The notes under the pieces were generated by a model that saw only the letters and a program-made list of their open reading frames with translations, had not been told where the DNA came from and did not search any database. Positions 16,268 to 24,164 of a stretch of DNA of 64,000 nt are shown one piece after another. Each line of letters opens with the position of its first letter. Position 1 is the stretch's first letter. The DNA lies in contig JAFQOO010000004.1 of the NCBI GenBank assembly GCA_017403145.1, forward strand, positions 1 through 64,000, in the 5' to 3' direction. This stretch comes from Clostridia bacterium (GTDB lineage: Bacteria > Bacillota > Clostridia > Christensenellales > DTU072). A program made the translations under genes and the position numbers.

Positions 16268-17161
16268 ATGGGTTTTAGAACGGTGGTTGTTAAAAATAGA
16301 GCTAAGCTTGACTACAAACTAAATTATTTGGTTTGCAGAGCAGATAAGGAAACTCGCGTTTTTATTCCCGAAATATCCGTTCTAATAGTAGAGTCAACAG
16401 GAGTGTCGATAACATCGGCACTCCTATCGGAGTTAATTAAAAATAAGGTAAAAGTAATATTTTGCGACGAAAAACATATTCCACATTCACAGCTGATAGG
16501 CTTATACGATAACTTCCATTCATCCAAAAACGTTTTAAAACAAATCGAGTGGGAAAACAAGGCTAAGCAAAGCGTATGGCAAAATATAGTGTACCATAAA
16601 ATACTAAATCAAAGTAAGGTACTATTCAAGTATGGATTTATAGAAGAAGTTCAAATGCTTTTAGAGTACCTTTCCAATATCACCCTTAATGATAGTACCA
16701 ATCGTGAGGGACATGCCGCAAAGGTTTATTTCAATGCATTGTTTAATAACGCAGGTAGGCGAATACCCTCGTTTTATAATTCAGCATTGAATTATGGATA
16801 TGCTATATTGCTTTCGGCATTTTGTAGAGAAATTACTGCTAGCGGATATATTACTCAACTTGGTATTTGGCATAGTAATGAATTTAACCATTATAACCTT
16901 GCGAGTGATTTGATGGAATCGTTTCGTGTAATCGTGGATGAAATGGTACTTGACCTTGATGATAAATGCAACTTTAAGATTCCAATGGCAAATATTTTGA
17001 ATGCTAAAGTTCGTATTTGCGGTAAAACTATGTTCCTTGATAATGCTATAGAGGTTTATACCAAAGGAATATTTAATGCGCTGGAAACTGGGGATATATC
17101 TAGTATCAAAAATTTTGAAAGCTATGAGTTACCGATATATGAGAACGATTGTGATGTTTGA
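16268..17161 (+). CDS. cas1: CRISPR-associated endonuclease Cas1 (type II)
   Basis: Metal-dependent integrase that, with Cas2, inserts new spacers at the leader end of the array. 297 residues, usual for type II. Likely metal ligands are Glu in NREGHAAKVYFNALF (about 149), His in GIWHSNEFN (about 205) and Glu in LASDLMESFR (about 220). It follows cas9 by two bases and overlaps cas2 by 38 bp. Confidence 0.95.
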   Translation: MGFRTVVVKNRAKLDYKLNYLVCRADKETRVFIPEISVLIVESTGVSITSALLSELIKNKVKVIFCDEKHIPHSQLIGLYDNFHSSKNVLKQIEWENKAKQSVWQNIVYHKILNQSKVLFKYGFIEEVQMLLEYLSNITLNDSTNREGHAAKVYFNALFNNAGRRIPSFYNSALNYGYAILLSAFCREITASGYITQLGIWHSNEFNHYNLASDLMESFRVIVDEMVLDLDDKCNFKIPMANILNAKVRICGKTMFLDNAIEVYTKGIFNALETGDISSIKNFESYELPIYENDCDV

Positions 17162-17444
17162 TTTACCTACGCTTACGCTCGGAGACCTCAGAGAGTATAG
17201 AGCTTTTAGAAGGTTTCTTATAAAAAATGGCTTCATAATGCTACAAGAGTCCATTTATACCAAGCTTTCGTTGAATGCAGTAGGAGCTGAACAAGTCAAA
17301 AAGCTAGTAAAAAAGCATTTGCCAAAAGATGGATTGGTGCAAATGTTAACGATAACGGAAAAACAATTTGCTTCTATGGAACTTCTATTAGGTAAATCAA
17401 AAGATACGTATTGCGATAGTGATAAAAGAATACTGATGTTATGA
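17124..17444 (+). CDS. cas2: CRISPR-associated protein Cas2
   Basis: Small partner of Cas1 in spacer integration, 106 residues. The start at 17124 gives MSYRYMR, as I recall for Streptococcus Cas2; a longer frame from 17076 would lie deep inside cas1. Ferredoxin-like core: RTIVMFDLPT with the conserved Asp, REYRAFRRFLIKNGF and SIYTKL. It overlaps cas1 upstream (17124-17161) and csn2 downstream (ATGA at 17441), so the adaptation genes are tightly coupled. Confidence 0.93.
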   Translation: MSYRYMRTIVMFDLPTLTLGDLREYRAFRRFLIKNGFIMLQESIYTKLSLNAVGAEQVKKLVKKHLPKDGLVQMLTITEKQFASMELLLGKSKDTYCDSDKRILML

Positions 17445-18115
17445 TTAAGATTATTCATATTGACTTTGATACCGAGTTTACTTTTGATAGGCGTGCCAAT
17501 AGTCTATGCTTTGAGTCGCCAACTCATTTTGCTAAGGCGGTATACGATTTAAAAAAGAGTATGGAAGAAGATGGCGAAAGGTTTAGGTTTTCTGAAGGAG
17601 CCACAATGTTAAAGCCTTCCAAGATTGCAGTTGCGTTGACGGATTACTATTCTCTAGATGGTTGGCTAAAAAAGATAAATTCTCTTTTATCCAAAAGATT
17701 GTTGTCAGAAATTTTAAACGAGCAATATGAAATCACAAAGATATATGGGCAATTGTATAATTTAATCGATAATGTAGCACAAGAATACGATGCACCTATT
17801 ATGCTAAATGAAGATTGTGATTATTCAACGTTAATCAAGCTGTTGAACCCAATGGTAAACGTAGAGTCGGAAACGTTGCTTGAAAGATTAGTAGATTTTA
17901 TTAATCTTTGCGTCGAATTTTTAAAAATAAAGGTACTTATTCTCGTAGACGTAAAGCATTATTTAGAAGAAAATGAATTACTTAGTCTTGCAAAGCATTG
18001 TGCACTAAAAGAAGTTGGATTGTTTATGCTTGGTTCAAGCTGTCCATATTGTATTGATGGCGAAAGAGCAGTTGTGATAGACAAGGACTATTGTGAAATT
18101 CTTGTAAAAGAATAA
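17441..18115 (+). CDS. csn2: CRISPR-associated protein Csn2
   Basis: Type II-A hallmark adaptation protein. In known systems it forms a DNA-encircling tetramer ring that works with Cas1-Cas2 and Cas9 in spacer capture. At 224 residues it is the short form (about 220 in Streptococcus). The fold is inferred from position and from segments such as KIAVALTDYYSLDG (about 61-74), the long helices around SEILNEQYEITKIYGQLYNL, and the beta strand KVLILVDVKHYLEENEL (about 165-181). The start overlaps the cas2 stop by 4 bp. The CRISPR promoter lies in its last codons. Confidence 0.88.
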   Translation: MIKIIHIDFDTEFTFDRRANSLCFESPTHFAKAVYDLKKSMEEDGERFRFSEGATMLKPSKIAVALTDYYSLDGWLKKINSLLSKRLLSEILNEQYEITKIYGQLYNLIDNVAQEYDAPIMLNEDCDYSTLIKLLNPMVNVESETLLERLVDFINLCVEFLKIKVLILVDVKHYLEENELLSLAKHCALKEVGLFMLGSSCPYCIDGERAVVIDKDYCEILVKE

Positions 18116-18130
18116 TCAATATGTTATAAT
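18102..18130 (+). promoter_or_regulatory. CRISPR array promoter in the csn2 end/leader
   Basis: TTGTAA (18102-18107), 17-nt spacer, TATAAT (18125-18130), start site near 18137, about 70 nt before the first repeat. Confidence 0.65.
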
Positions 18131-18207
18131 ATAAATATACAATTTTTACTGAAAAACGTTACTTTCACCTACCGTTTAAAAGAAAACTTAAACATTTGAG
18201 GTTTGAG
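18116..18207 (+). promoter_or_regulatory. CRISPR leader with a duplicated anchoring heptamer
   Basis: 92 bp AT-rich leader ending ATTTGAG-GTTTGAG immediately before the first repeat, which itself starts GTTTGAGAG. ATTTGAG matches the leader-anchoring sequence I recall for streptococcal II-A arrays. Confidence 0.7.
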
Positions 18208-20025
18208 GTTTGAGAGTAATGTTGTTCTAGAAGGTAATCAAACGTGGGAGAAAGTGAAATGAAAAACATATTTGTTTGAGAGTAATGTTGTTCTAGAAGG
18301 TAATCAAACTACGCAGATGTCTTCTACCTTTCGCATAGGGTTTGAGAGTAATGTTGTTCTAGAAGGTAATCAAACTAAGTTCTAGGTTACTACTCGAAGA
18401 ATTAGGTTTGAGAGTAATGTTGTTCTAGAAGGTAATCAAACCGAAGAAGAAGCTATTAAAATGTACGTTAGGTTTGAGAGTAATGTTGTTCTAGAAGGTA
18501 ATCAAACCCTACGCTAAGAAACTAAGCGTATCGTCAAGTTTGAGAGTAATGTTGTTCTAGAAGGTAATCAAACAGTGCTATGCACGATTTCGTGGAATGC
18601 GGTGTTTGAGAGTAATGTTGTTCTAGAAGGTAATCAAACTAATTGTCAATAGGTTTTTACAACTTTTTTGTTTGAGAGTAATGTTGTTCTAGAAGGTAAT
18701 CAAACCCTAAAAAATGCTTGTTTCAATACTGCGGGGTTTGAGAGTAATGTTGTTCTAGAAGGTAATCAAACAGACTTAATAGCATAAGCAATACGGATAG
18801 TGTTTGAGAGTAATGTTGTTCTAGAAGGTAATCAAACTGATAGGAGATTCTTCTATTATCGCAATAGGTTTGAGAGTAATGTTGTTCTAGAAGGTAATCA
18901 AACGCGGATGCTTCTACCTTCCAAAATGAGGGGGTTTGAGAGTAATGTTGTTCTAGAAGGTAATCAAACCGCACTTCAATGGTATTTTTGTTATTATTGG
19001 TTTGAGAGTAATGTTGTTCTAGAAGGTAATCAAACAAGTAGTAGCACGCACCACCCCAAAAAAGTGTTTGAGAGTAATGTTGTTCTAGAAGGTAATCAAA
19101 CACTATTTAAAAGTGCTTGAGAGGGACGGAGGTTTGAGAGTAATGTTGTTCTAGAAGGTAATCAAACAAACTGCTAAATTTTATCAAAGCTCTATTGGTT
19201 TGAGAGTAATGTTGTTCTAGAAGGTAATCAAACGACCATTACAGCCAACTAGACCTATTATTGGTTTGAGAGTAATGTTGTTCTAGAAGGTAATCAAACT
19301 TTAATATAATAAATGGAAGGTGCAATATGGTTTGAGAGTAATGTTGTTCTAGAAGGTAATCAAACGTATAGAAGTTGGTATTACACTACTTGTAGGTTTG
19401 AGAGTAATGTTGTTCTAGAAGGTAATCAAACCTTGGAGTTCCGGTTAGTCCGACTAGGCGCGTTTGAGAGTAATGTTGTTCTAGAAGGTAATCAAACAAA
19501 GTACCGTGTTCGTGTGCTTTTCTATCGGTTTGAGAGTAATGTTGTTCTAGAAGGTAATCAAACAAATTTGTGACGAATATATTGTTTATACCTGTTTGAG
19601 AGTAATGTTGTTCTAGAAGGTAATCAAACCAACGAAGCGATTATAGCGGACCAGTCCGCGTTTGAGAGTAATGTTGTTCTAGAAGGTAATCAAACGGCTT
19701 TGGTGGGATGTATGGCGATTGGATTGTTTGAGAGTAATGTTGTTCTAGAAGGTAATCAAACATCTTGCCAAGTGTTGCGGTATCTTTCTTTGTTTGAGAG
19801 TAATGTTGTTCTAGAAGGTAATCAAACTAATGAGTATAGGTATACTATCTATGAGGGGTTTGAGAGTAATGTTGTTCTAGAAGGTAATCAAACAAATTCT
19901 TATAAGGAGGTGTTGGAGGATATGTTTGAGAGTAATGTTGTTCTAGAAGGTAATCAAACATTGGCACATATAGATATATGGGTTGAACAGTTTGAGAGTA
20001 ATGTTGTTCTAGCAAGTATGACTCA
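18208..20025 (+). CRISPR. Type II-A CRISPR array, 28 repeats and 27 spacers
   Basis: 36-bp repeat starting GTTTGAGAGTAATGTTG and ending GGTAATCAAAC, in strict 66-bp register: repeat starts run from 18208 to 19990 in steps of 66, so every spacer is exactly 30 nt. All repeats look identical except the last (19990-20025), whose final ~13 bases are degenerate, as expected at the leader-distal end. The first 22 nt pair with the tracrRNA anti-repeat, which fixes plus-strand transcription. Because 66 is divisible by 3, the array is open in several frames, but these are not genes. Confidence 0.98.
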
Positions 20026-20036
20026 CTACCTTAATT

Positions 20037-20070
20037 AAAAATACGAGACGCTTTCGTCTCGTATTTTTTT
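20037..20070. terminator. Bidirectional terminator between the CRISPR array and a convergent gene
   Basis: ATACGAGACG-CTTT-CGTCTCGTAT flanked by an A-run and a T-run. Confidence 0.85.
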
Positions 20071-20079
20071 GTGGTGGGA

Positions 20080-20550
20080 TTATTGATTGGTTACTTTTTT
20101 TAGCATTTCTTTGAATCTGGGTCTGTTGTAGCGTTGGATTATAATAGGGGGAATATGGGTGAGCGCCCATAAGAGGCTAAGAACCGCACTTGCTACACCG
20201 GGCCATATTGCTATGGGAATGAAACCCAATACAAAACATATCGTGTGAGTGGTTTCGGCAACACAACTTTCTTTTATTAGAATGGGGAGTTTTTGTACTG
20301 CACCAACGTCAAGACGTTTTTTTGGCATAAATTTGGGGAAGATTTTTGTAATTATGTTACTAAAATCGGGCCACTTGGTTTTCCACTTCTTGATTTTTAT
20401 TTTTTCGTAGATTTTACCATCTTTTTCCCATTTCCAAGCCTTGAAATAGAAGTTGTATGGATTTATCCAACTTCTAGGGAATATTCTACCTAATATGAAA
20501 ACGAGTAAACCGCTTCCAAGTATAATTATTGCACTATATAACCAATCCAT
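20080..20550 (-). CDS. Membrane protein resembling glycosyl-4,4'-diaponeurosporenoate acyltransferase (CrtO-like)
   Basis: 156-residue protein with an N-terminal helix (about 4-22), NPYNFYFKAWKWEKDGKIYEK (about 31-50), the basic KIKKWKTKWPD, a conserved-looking ESCVAETTHTICF (about 94-106) and a C-terminal IIIQRYNRPRFKEML. The W-x-W-E-x-x-G-x-x-Y plus WK-x-x-x-PD plus E-x-x-x-A-E-x-x-H layout is that of the CrtO acyltransferase family. The assignment is from memory of that pattern. No carotenoid genes are nearby, so the substrate may be another lipid. Confidence 0.6.
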   Translation of the reverse strand: MDWLYSAIIILGSGLLVFILGRIFPRSWINPYNFYFKAWKWEKDGKIYEKIKIKKWKTKWPDFSNIITKIFPKFMPKKRLDVGAVQKLPILIKESCVAETTHTICFVLGFIPIAIWPGVASAVLSLLWALTHIPPIIIQRYNRPRFKEMLKKVTNQ

Positions 20551-20649
20551 TCGTACTATCCTTTGTTTAGTAATAGTATTGTACTATATTTTTATTATTT
20601 AATCAATAAGGTAGGTGTCATTTTGATAGTTTAACAGTTTTGTCGCCTA

Positions 20650-20678
20650 TTGCACAAGAGCGCGGAAAATGGTATAAT
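20650..20678 (+). promoter_or_regulatory. Sigma-A-type promoter for the 20699 gene
   Basis: TTGCAC (20650-20655), 17-nt spacer, TATAAT (20673-20678), 20 nt before the ATG. Confidence 0.7.
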
Positions 20679-20698
20679 TATTATAATTTGGAGAAAAT

Positions 20699-21142
20699 AT
20701 GGACTGGTTTAATTGGATAGGTTTAATTATCGTTGTTATAATTATGTTTCCAAACATAATCTATGCGATAAAAAAGAAGGAAGATTTTTCTAACGATATC
20801 GGCAAAACGATATTACTTTTTGAGCAAATTGGCAGATATGGTTGTATGGCTTTTATGATTTTTAACATTCCTTATACCTATTTTAATTTTTGGTTTGGCA
20901 ATGCTTTAATATTGTACGTAGTTATCAATGCGATTTTAGTTTTAATATACGTAATACTATTTTTCGCTACGTGGAATGCAAAAAACTTATTTAAAGTGCT
21001 GTCGCTTTCTATTTTGCCATCATTGATATTTATCTTTTCGGGAATAACGTTATTAAATATTCCGCTTATGGTTTTTGGCATTACGTTTGCAGTATGCCAT
21101 ATTACGGTATCGGTTAAAAATTACGAAAGAAAAAGTAATTAG
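20699..21142 (+). CDS. Four-helix membrane protein of unknown function
   Basis: 147 residues with hydrophobic segments near 5-22, 40-65, 70-92 and 95-130, and a short basic tail (VKNYERKSN). I do not recognise a family. It has its own promoter and a GGAG ribosome site 8 bp before the ATG. The next gene has a separate promoter. Confidence 0.6.
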   Translation: MDWFNWIGLIIVVIIMFPNIIYAIKKKEDFSNDIGKTILLFEQIGRYGCMAFMIFNIPYTYFNFWFGNALILYVVINAILVLIYVILFFATWNAKNLFKVLSLSILPSLIFIFSGITLLNIPLMVFGITFAVCHITVSVKNYERKSN

Positions 21143-21149
21143 ACCCATA

Positions 21150-21178
21150 TTGATAACTTTTGTTTCTAGTAGTATAAT
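21150..21178 (+). promoter_or_regulatory. Promoter for the glycerophosphodiesterase gene
   Basis: TTGATA (21150-21155), 17-nt spacer, TATAAT (21173-21178), 29 nt before the ATG. Confidence 0.7.
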
Positions 21179-21207
21179 AACTTTGTTATTACTTTCGAGG
21201 TATTATT

Positions 21208-21996
21208 ATGAAAAAGTTAGTCGCTTGTCTATTGTTATTGATTGTGTTGGTTTTTGCTTGTGCGTGCAATAAAGAAACGCCAACGGATACTGTTGCTTTT
21301 GAAAATGGTAACGTAAAAATGATTGCACATAGAGGTCTTTCCGGGTTAGAAGTGGAAAACACGGATTCGGCGTTTATCTCTGCGGGTGAGCGTTCATACT
21401 ATGGTATCGAAACTGATATTAGGCGCACCGCTGATGGCAATTTCGTAATTTGCCACGACGATACGGTAAAAAGATTATCCGGGCAAGATATAGCGGTTGA
21501 AAGCTCCACTTTCGCGGAGTTATTAAGCATACCTCTCCTTCCCAAAAGAGAGGGTGGCGAGGTTGAGCATCTTACTACGCTTGAAAGTTATATTACTATT
21601 TGTAAGAGATATGATAAACAAGCCATTCTTGAATTTAAATCTAACTTTACCCAAGAGGAAATCGCTAGGATAATAGCTATAATTCAAGCTGAAAACTATA
21701 TTCATAAAGTAACCTTTATATCGTTTGGCTACGATAATTTGACATACGTAAGGAATATTCTTCCCGCTCAATCGGCTATGTTTTTGTTTTCCGAGCTTAG
21801 CGACGATATAATGGAAAAGTTAATCCGTGATAAAATTGACATTGCAATTTATTATAAAGCACTAACCAAAAAAGCGGTTGAAGAGTTTCATAATGCAGGA
21901 CTAGAGGTTAATTGCTGGACTGTTGACGATAAAGCAAGGGCAGAAAAACTTGCTAGTTGGGGCGTGGACTATATAACCACTAATATCTTGGAGTAA
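21208..21996 (+). CDS. Glycerophosphodiester phosphodiesterase lipoprotein
   Basis: Hydrolyses glycerophosphodiesters to glycerol-3-phosphate and an alcohol. 262 residues. N-terminal lipoprotein signal (LLLLIVLVFACAC, with two possible lipidated cysteines, 18 and 20), then a GDPD TIM barrel: MIAHRGLSG (about 35) with the catalytic His-Arg, GIETDIR (Glu and Asp metal ligands), VICHDDTV with the second catalytic His, LEFKS, and the C-terminal VNCWTVDD. It acts outside the membrane and could feed glycerol-3-phosphate into the glycerol metabolism encoded at 49-52 kb. Confidence 0.88.
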   Translation: MKKLVACLLLLIVLVFACACNKETPTDTVAFENGNVKMIAHRGLSGLEVENTDSAFISAGERSYYGIETDIRRTADGNFVICHDDTVKRLSGQDIAVESSTFAELLSIPLLPKREGGEVEHLTTLESYITICKRYDKQAILEFKSNFTQEEIARIIAIIQAENYIHKVTFISFGYDNLTYVRNILPAQSAMFLFSELSDDIMEKLIRDKIDIAIYYKALTKKAVEEFHNAGLEVNCWTVDDKARAEKLASWGVDYITTNILE

Positions 21997-22061
21997 TATA
22001 GATAAAATAGTGGCGGTTAAGCCATCTTTTACGCAAAGGACTTATACGATTTATACCATTA

Positions 22062-22090
22062 TTGACACGATTTGCTCATTATGGTAACAT
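22062..22090 (+). promoter_or_regulatory. Promoter for the 22131 lipoprotein/RNA-repair operon
   Basis: TTGACA (22062-22067), 17-nt spacer, TAACAT (22085-22090). The TTG of the -35 box opens a spurious longer frame for the lipoprotein gene. Confidence 0.7.
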
Positions 22091-22130
22091 ATTAATATAC
22101 TTTAATAAATATAACGTTAAGGAGGTTATT

Positions 22131-22694
22131 ATGAAAAATTTATATAAAATCGTTGTTTTCATACTGCTAATGGCGTTATCCCTCTCTTTGTGCGGTTGTA
22201 TTTTTAATAAAGGTACGGTCAGTGAACTAGAGGGTATATATGCTCTGGAGGAATATTTTTACAAGTCATATTCGGGTACGGAATATGAATTCGAAGAAAA
22301 TTATGAGTACTTTATCTTGGTTGTTCGTAACGATGCCAAAGTCGAGGTTATATATAAATTAGTGGGCGGAACCGAACAAAAATCTATACATTCCTATACC
22401 ATATATTTTAACGAAGACGATAATAAAGTGGTTAATAGGATTATGATACAAAACTTCCCGCAAAGCGAATATTCCGTTGAGGATGGTAAGCTTATTGCTA
22501 GCGACGTAACTGCTGATATAAACTTTAATTTTTATCCTAAACGCGAAGATTTGGTTTCTAACGAGTTCACACTTAACCTAAAGCAAGGCTCCGAAAGAAT
22601 AAAGTATCAGTTTAACCGCGTTAAGGATAGGGTAAACGATAAGAATATCGAAAAAGCTAAAAAAATAAGTAGAGAAATGATTATTGACGATTAG
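22131..22694 (+). CDS. Small lipoprotein of unknown function
   Basis: 187 residues starting at the ATG at 22131, which has AAGGAGG 6 bp upstream. Signal peptide with lipobox LSLCGC (Cys about 23). The rest is hydrophilic and rich in Glu, Tyr and Lys, with beta-type segments (NYEYFILVVRNDAKVEVIYKL) suggesting a calycin or lipocalin-like exported domain; this is inference. Its stop is one base before the methyltransferase ATG, so it is the first gene of the RNA-repair operon, an odd partner for cytoplasmic enzymes. Confidence 0.7.
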   Translation: MKNLYKIVVFILLMALSLSLCGCIFNKGTVSELEGIYALEEYFYKSYSGTEYEFEENYEYFILVVRNDAKVEVIYKLVGGTEQKSIHSYTIYFNEDDNKVVNRIMIQNFPQSEYSVEDGKLIASDVTADINFNFYPKREDLVSNEFTLNLKQGSERIKYQFNRVKDRVNDKNIEKAKKISREMIIDD

Positions 22695-22695
22695 T

Positions 22696-23376
22696 ATGCT
22701 AGAAGAACGTTATTACGTTAAATTATTGCTAAGCGTTATTCGAGGTAGCATTCTTAGGCGTGGAGGAACGCCCGATGCTATCCTCAATAAGGATTGCTTT
22801 TTAGACGAAGAGAAGGCGGAATTGCTAGCTATTGCCGAACGCGAGGGTGTCAAGACGCACTATTTTAAAAGGACCAACGTGTTGCCTCGCGTACGCAAGG
22901 TGTTGGGTTTTTTGGCTTCTGTTTATCCAACCAATATGCTAGACGTTGGTAGCGGTAGAGGTGCTTTTTTATTCCCTTTTATAGACGAATTTCCCTTTTG
23001 TGAGGTTACTAGTTTAGAGTTGCTTGAATCTAGAGCACAAATGCTTGCCGATATCGAGAGAGGGGGTGAGGTTAATCTAAAAGTAGTCGAGGGCGATTTA
23101 TGCCTTTACAACGCACCCGATAAATTCTTTGACGTAGTAACGATTTTAGAGGTGCTAGAGCATATACCAAACGTCAAAAAAGCTATCGCCAATGCGGTAA
23201 GGCTAGCTAAAAATTACGTCGTAGTAACCGTTCCATCGGAAGAAGACGACAACCCCGAGCATATACATTTGCTCACCAGAGAAAAACTAACGGAGTATTT
23301 TAACGAGTGTGGAGTATATTCTTTAACCTTTGATGGCGTAGTAGGGCACACCATTATGATAGCAAGGATAGGATAA
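22696..23376 (+). CDS. SAM-dependent methyltransferase in the RNA-repair operon, possibly Hen1-like
   Basis: 226-residue Rossmann methyltransferase with SAM motif I MLDVGSGRGAF (81-91). EVLEHIP follows (Glu152, Glu155, His156), with a downstream NPEHIHLLT (His189/His191). Bacterial Hen1, which 2'-O-methylates repaired RNA 3' ends, uses an E-x-x-E-H...H metal site, and this pattern could be that. Ordinary small-molecule methyltransferases also carry EVLEH, so the reading is open. The ATG at 22696 follows the lipoprotein stop by one base. The stop overlaps the RNA ligase ATG (TAATG), which argues for an RNA-end substrate. Confidence 0.7.
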   Translation: MLEERYYVKLLLSVIRGSILRRGGTPDAILNKDCFLDEEKAELLAIAEREGVKTHYFKRTNVLPRVRKVLGFLASVYPTNMLDVGSGRGAFLFPFIDEFPFCEVTSLELLESRAQMLADIERGGEVNLKVVEGDLCLYNAPDKFFDVVTILEVLEHIPNVKKAIANAVRLAKNYVVVTVPSEEDDNPEHIHLLTREKLTEYFNECGVYSLTFDGVVGHTIMIARIG

Positions 23377-24164
23377 TGAGTTACGATTATAAAATAATTA
23401 AATACCCTAGAACACAGCATTTGCAGGGCTCTAGGCTACAAGAGGGCGACGAGGACTTAAGCCAAATAGAATTCGATTACGTGCTTGGCAAAAATATCGT
23501 AATAGAAGAAAAGATAGATGGAGCTAATACCGCAATATCCTTTGACGGAGAGGGTAATTTATTGCTCCAAAGTCGTGGGCACTACCTAATAGGTGGATAT
23601 CGCGAAAGACACTATAACCTATTTAAGCAATGGGCAAACCTAAACGTCGATACCCTGTTCGATGCGCTTTCCAATCGTTACATTATGTATGGAGAATGGA
23701 TGTATGCAAAGCACGCAGTCTTTTATGATGCACTCCCGGACTATTTTATGGAGTTTGATATTTTTGATAGAGAACGCGGAGTATTTTTGGATACACCCTC
23801 AAGAAGAGCCATTACGAACAAAATGGGAATAATATCATCCGTTCCCGTATTAGCAAGTGGTATCTTTAATAGTAAAGAAAGCGTTTTGGGCTATTTGGGT
23901 AACTCAAATTATATAACCGAGGACCATATCGAGGTTTTACGTACTATTGCTACTAGGCAAGGAATAGACGTTGAAAGGGCTATAAAAGAAACTGACCCCA
24001 GTCTAAAAATGGAAGGACTATACATAAAAATAGAAGAAAACGGAATTGTTACCGATAGAGTAAAATACGTTAGAGCTTCCTTTATTCAAAGCATAATGCA
24101 AGCAGAGGGACATTGGCTTAACAAACCTATAATTCCTAATCAACTAAAGAATGGCAAGTTTTGA
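23376..24164 (+). CDS. ATP-dependent RNA ligase (Rnl family)
   Basis: 262-residue nucleotidyltransferase that would seal RNA 5'-phosphate/3'-OH ends through a lysyl-AMP intermediate. Motif I EEKIDGAN (Lys46), motif III YGEWMYAKH (105-113), IIIa FMEFDIFDR (124-132), motif IV KMEGLYIKIE (211-220) and motif V DRVKYVRASF (227-236) are all in place. It is the size of a minimal ligase with a short C-terminal extension. It is coupled to the methyltransferase (TAATG) and overlaps the HD-Pnk gene by 14 bp. Confidence 0.9.
   Translation: MSYDYKIIKYPRTQHLQGSRLQEGDEDLSQIEFDYVLGKNIVIEEKIDGANTAISFDGEGNLLLQSRGHYLIGGYRERHYNLFKQWANLNVDTLFDALSNRYIMYGEWMYAKHAVFYDALPDYFMEFDIFDRERGVFLDTPSRRAITNKMGIISSVPVLASGIFNSKESVLGYLGNSNYITEDHIEVLRTIATRQGIDVERAIKETDPSLKMEGLYIKIEENGIVTDRVKYVRASFIQSIMQAEGHWLNKPIIPNQLKNGKF

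Noticed and set aside
18723-20038. Long open frames across the CRISPR array encoding a repeated FESNVVLEGNQT or FDYLLEQHYSQT peptide
   Set aside because: The 66-bp repeat-spacer period is a multiple of 3, so frames stay open by arithmetic. The sequence is a CRISPR array with exact 36-bp repeats.
22062-22130. An upstream extension of the 22131 lipoprotein gene from TTG
   Set aside because: The TTG is the -35 box of a good promoter, and the ATG at 22131 has a strong ribosome site followed by a proper lipoprotein signal.
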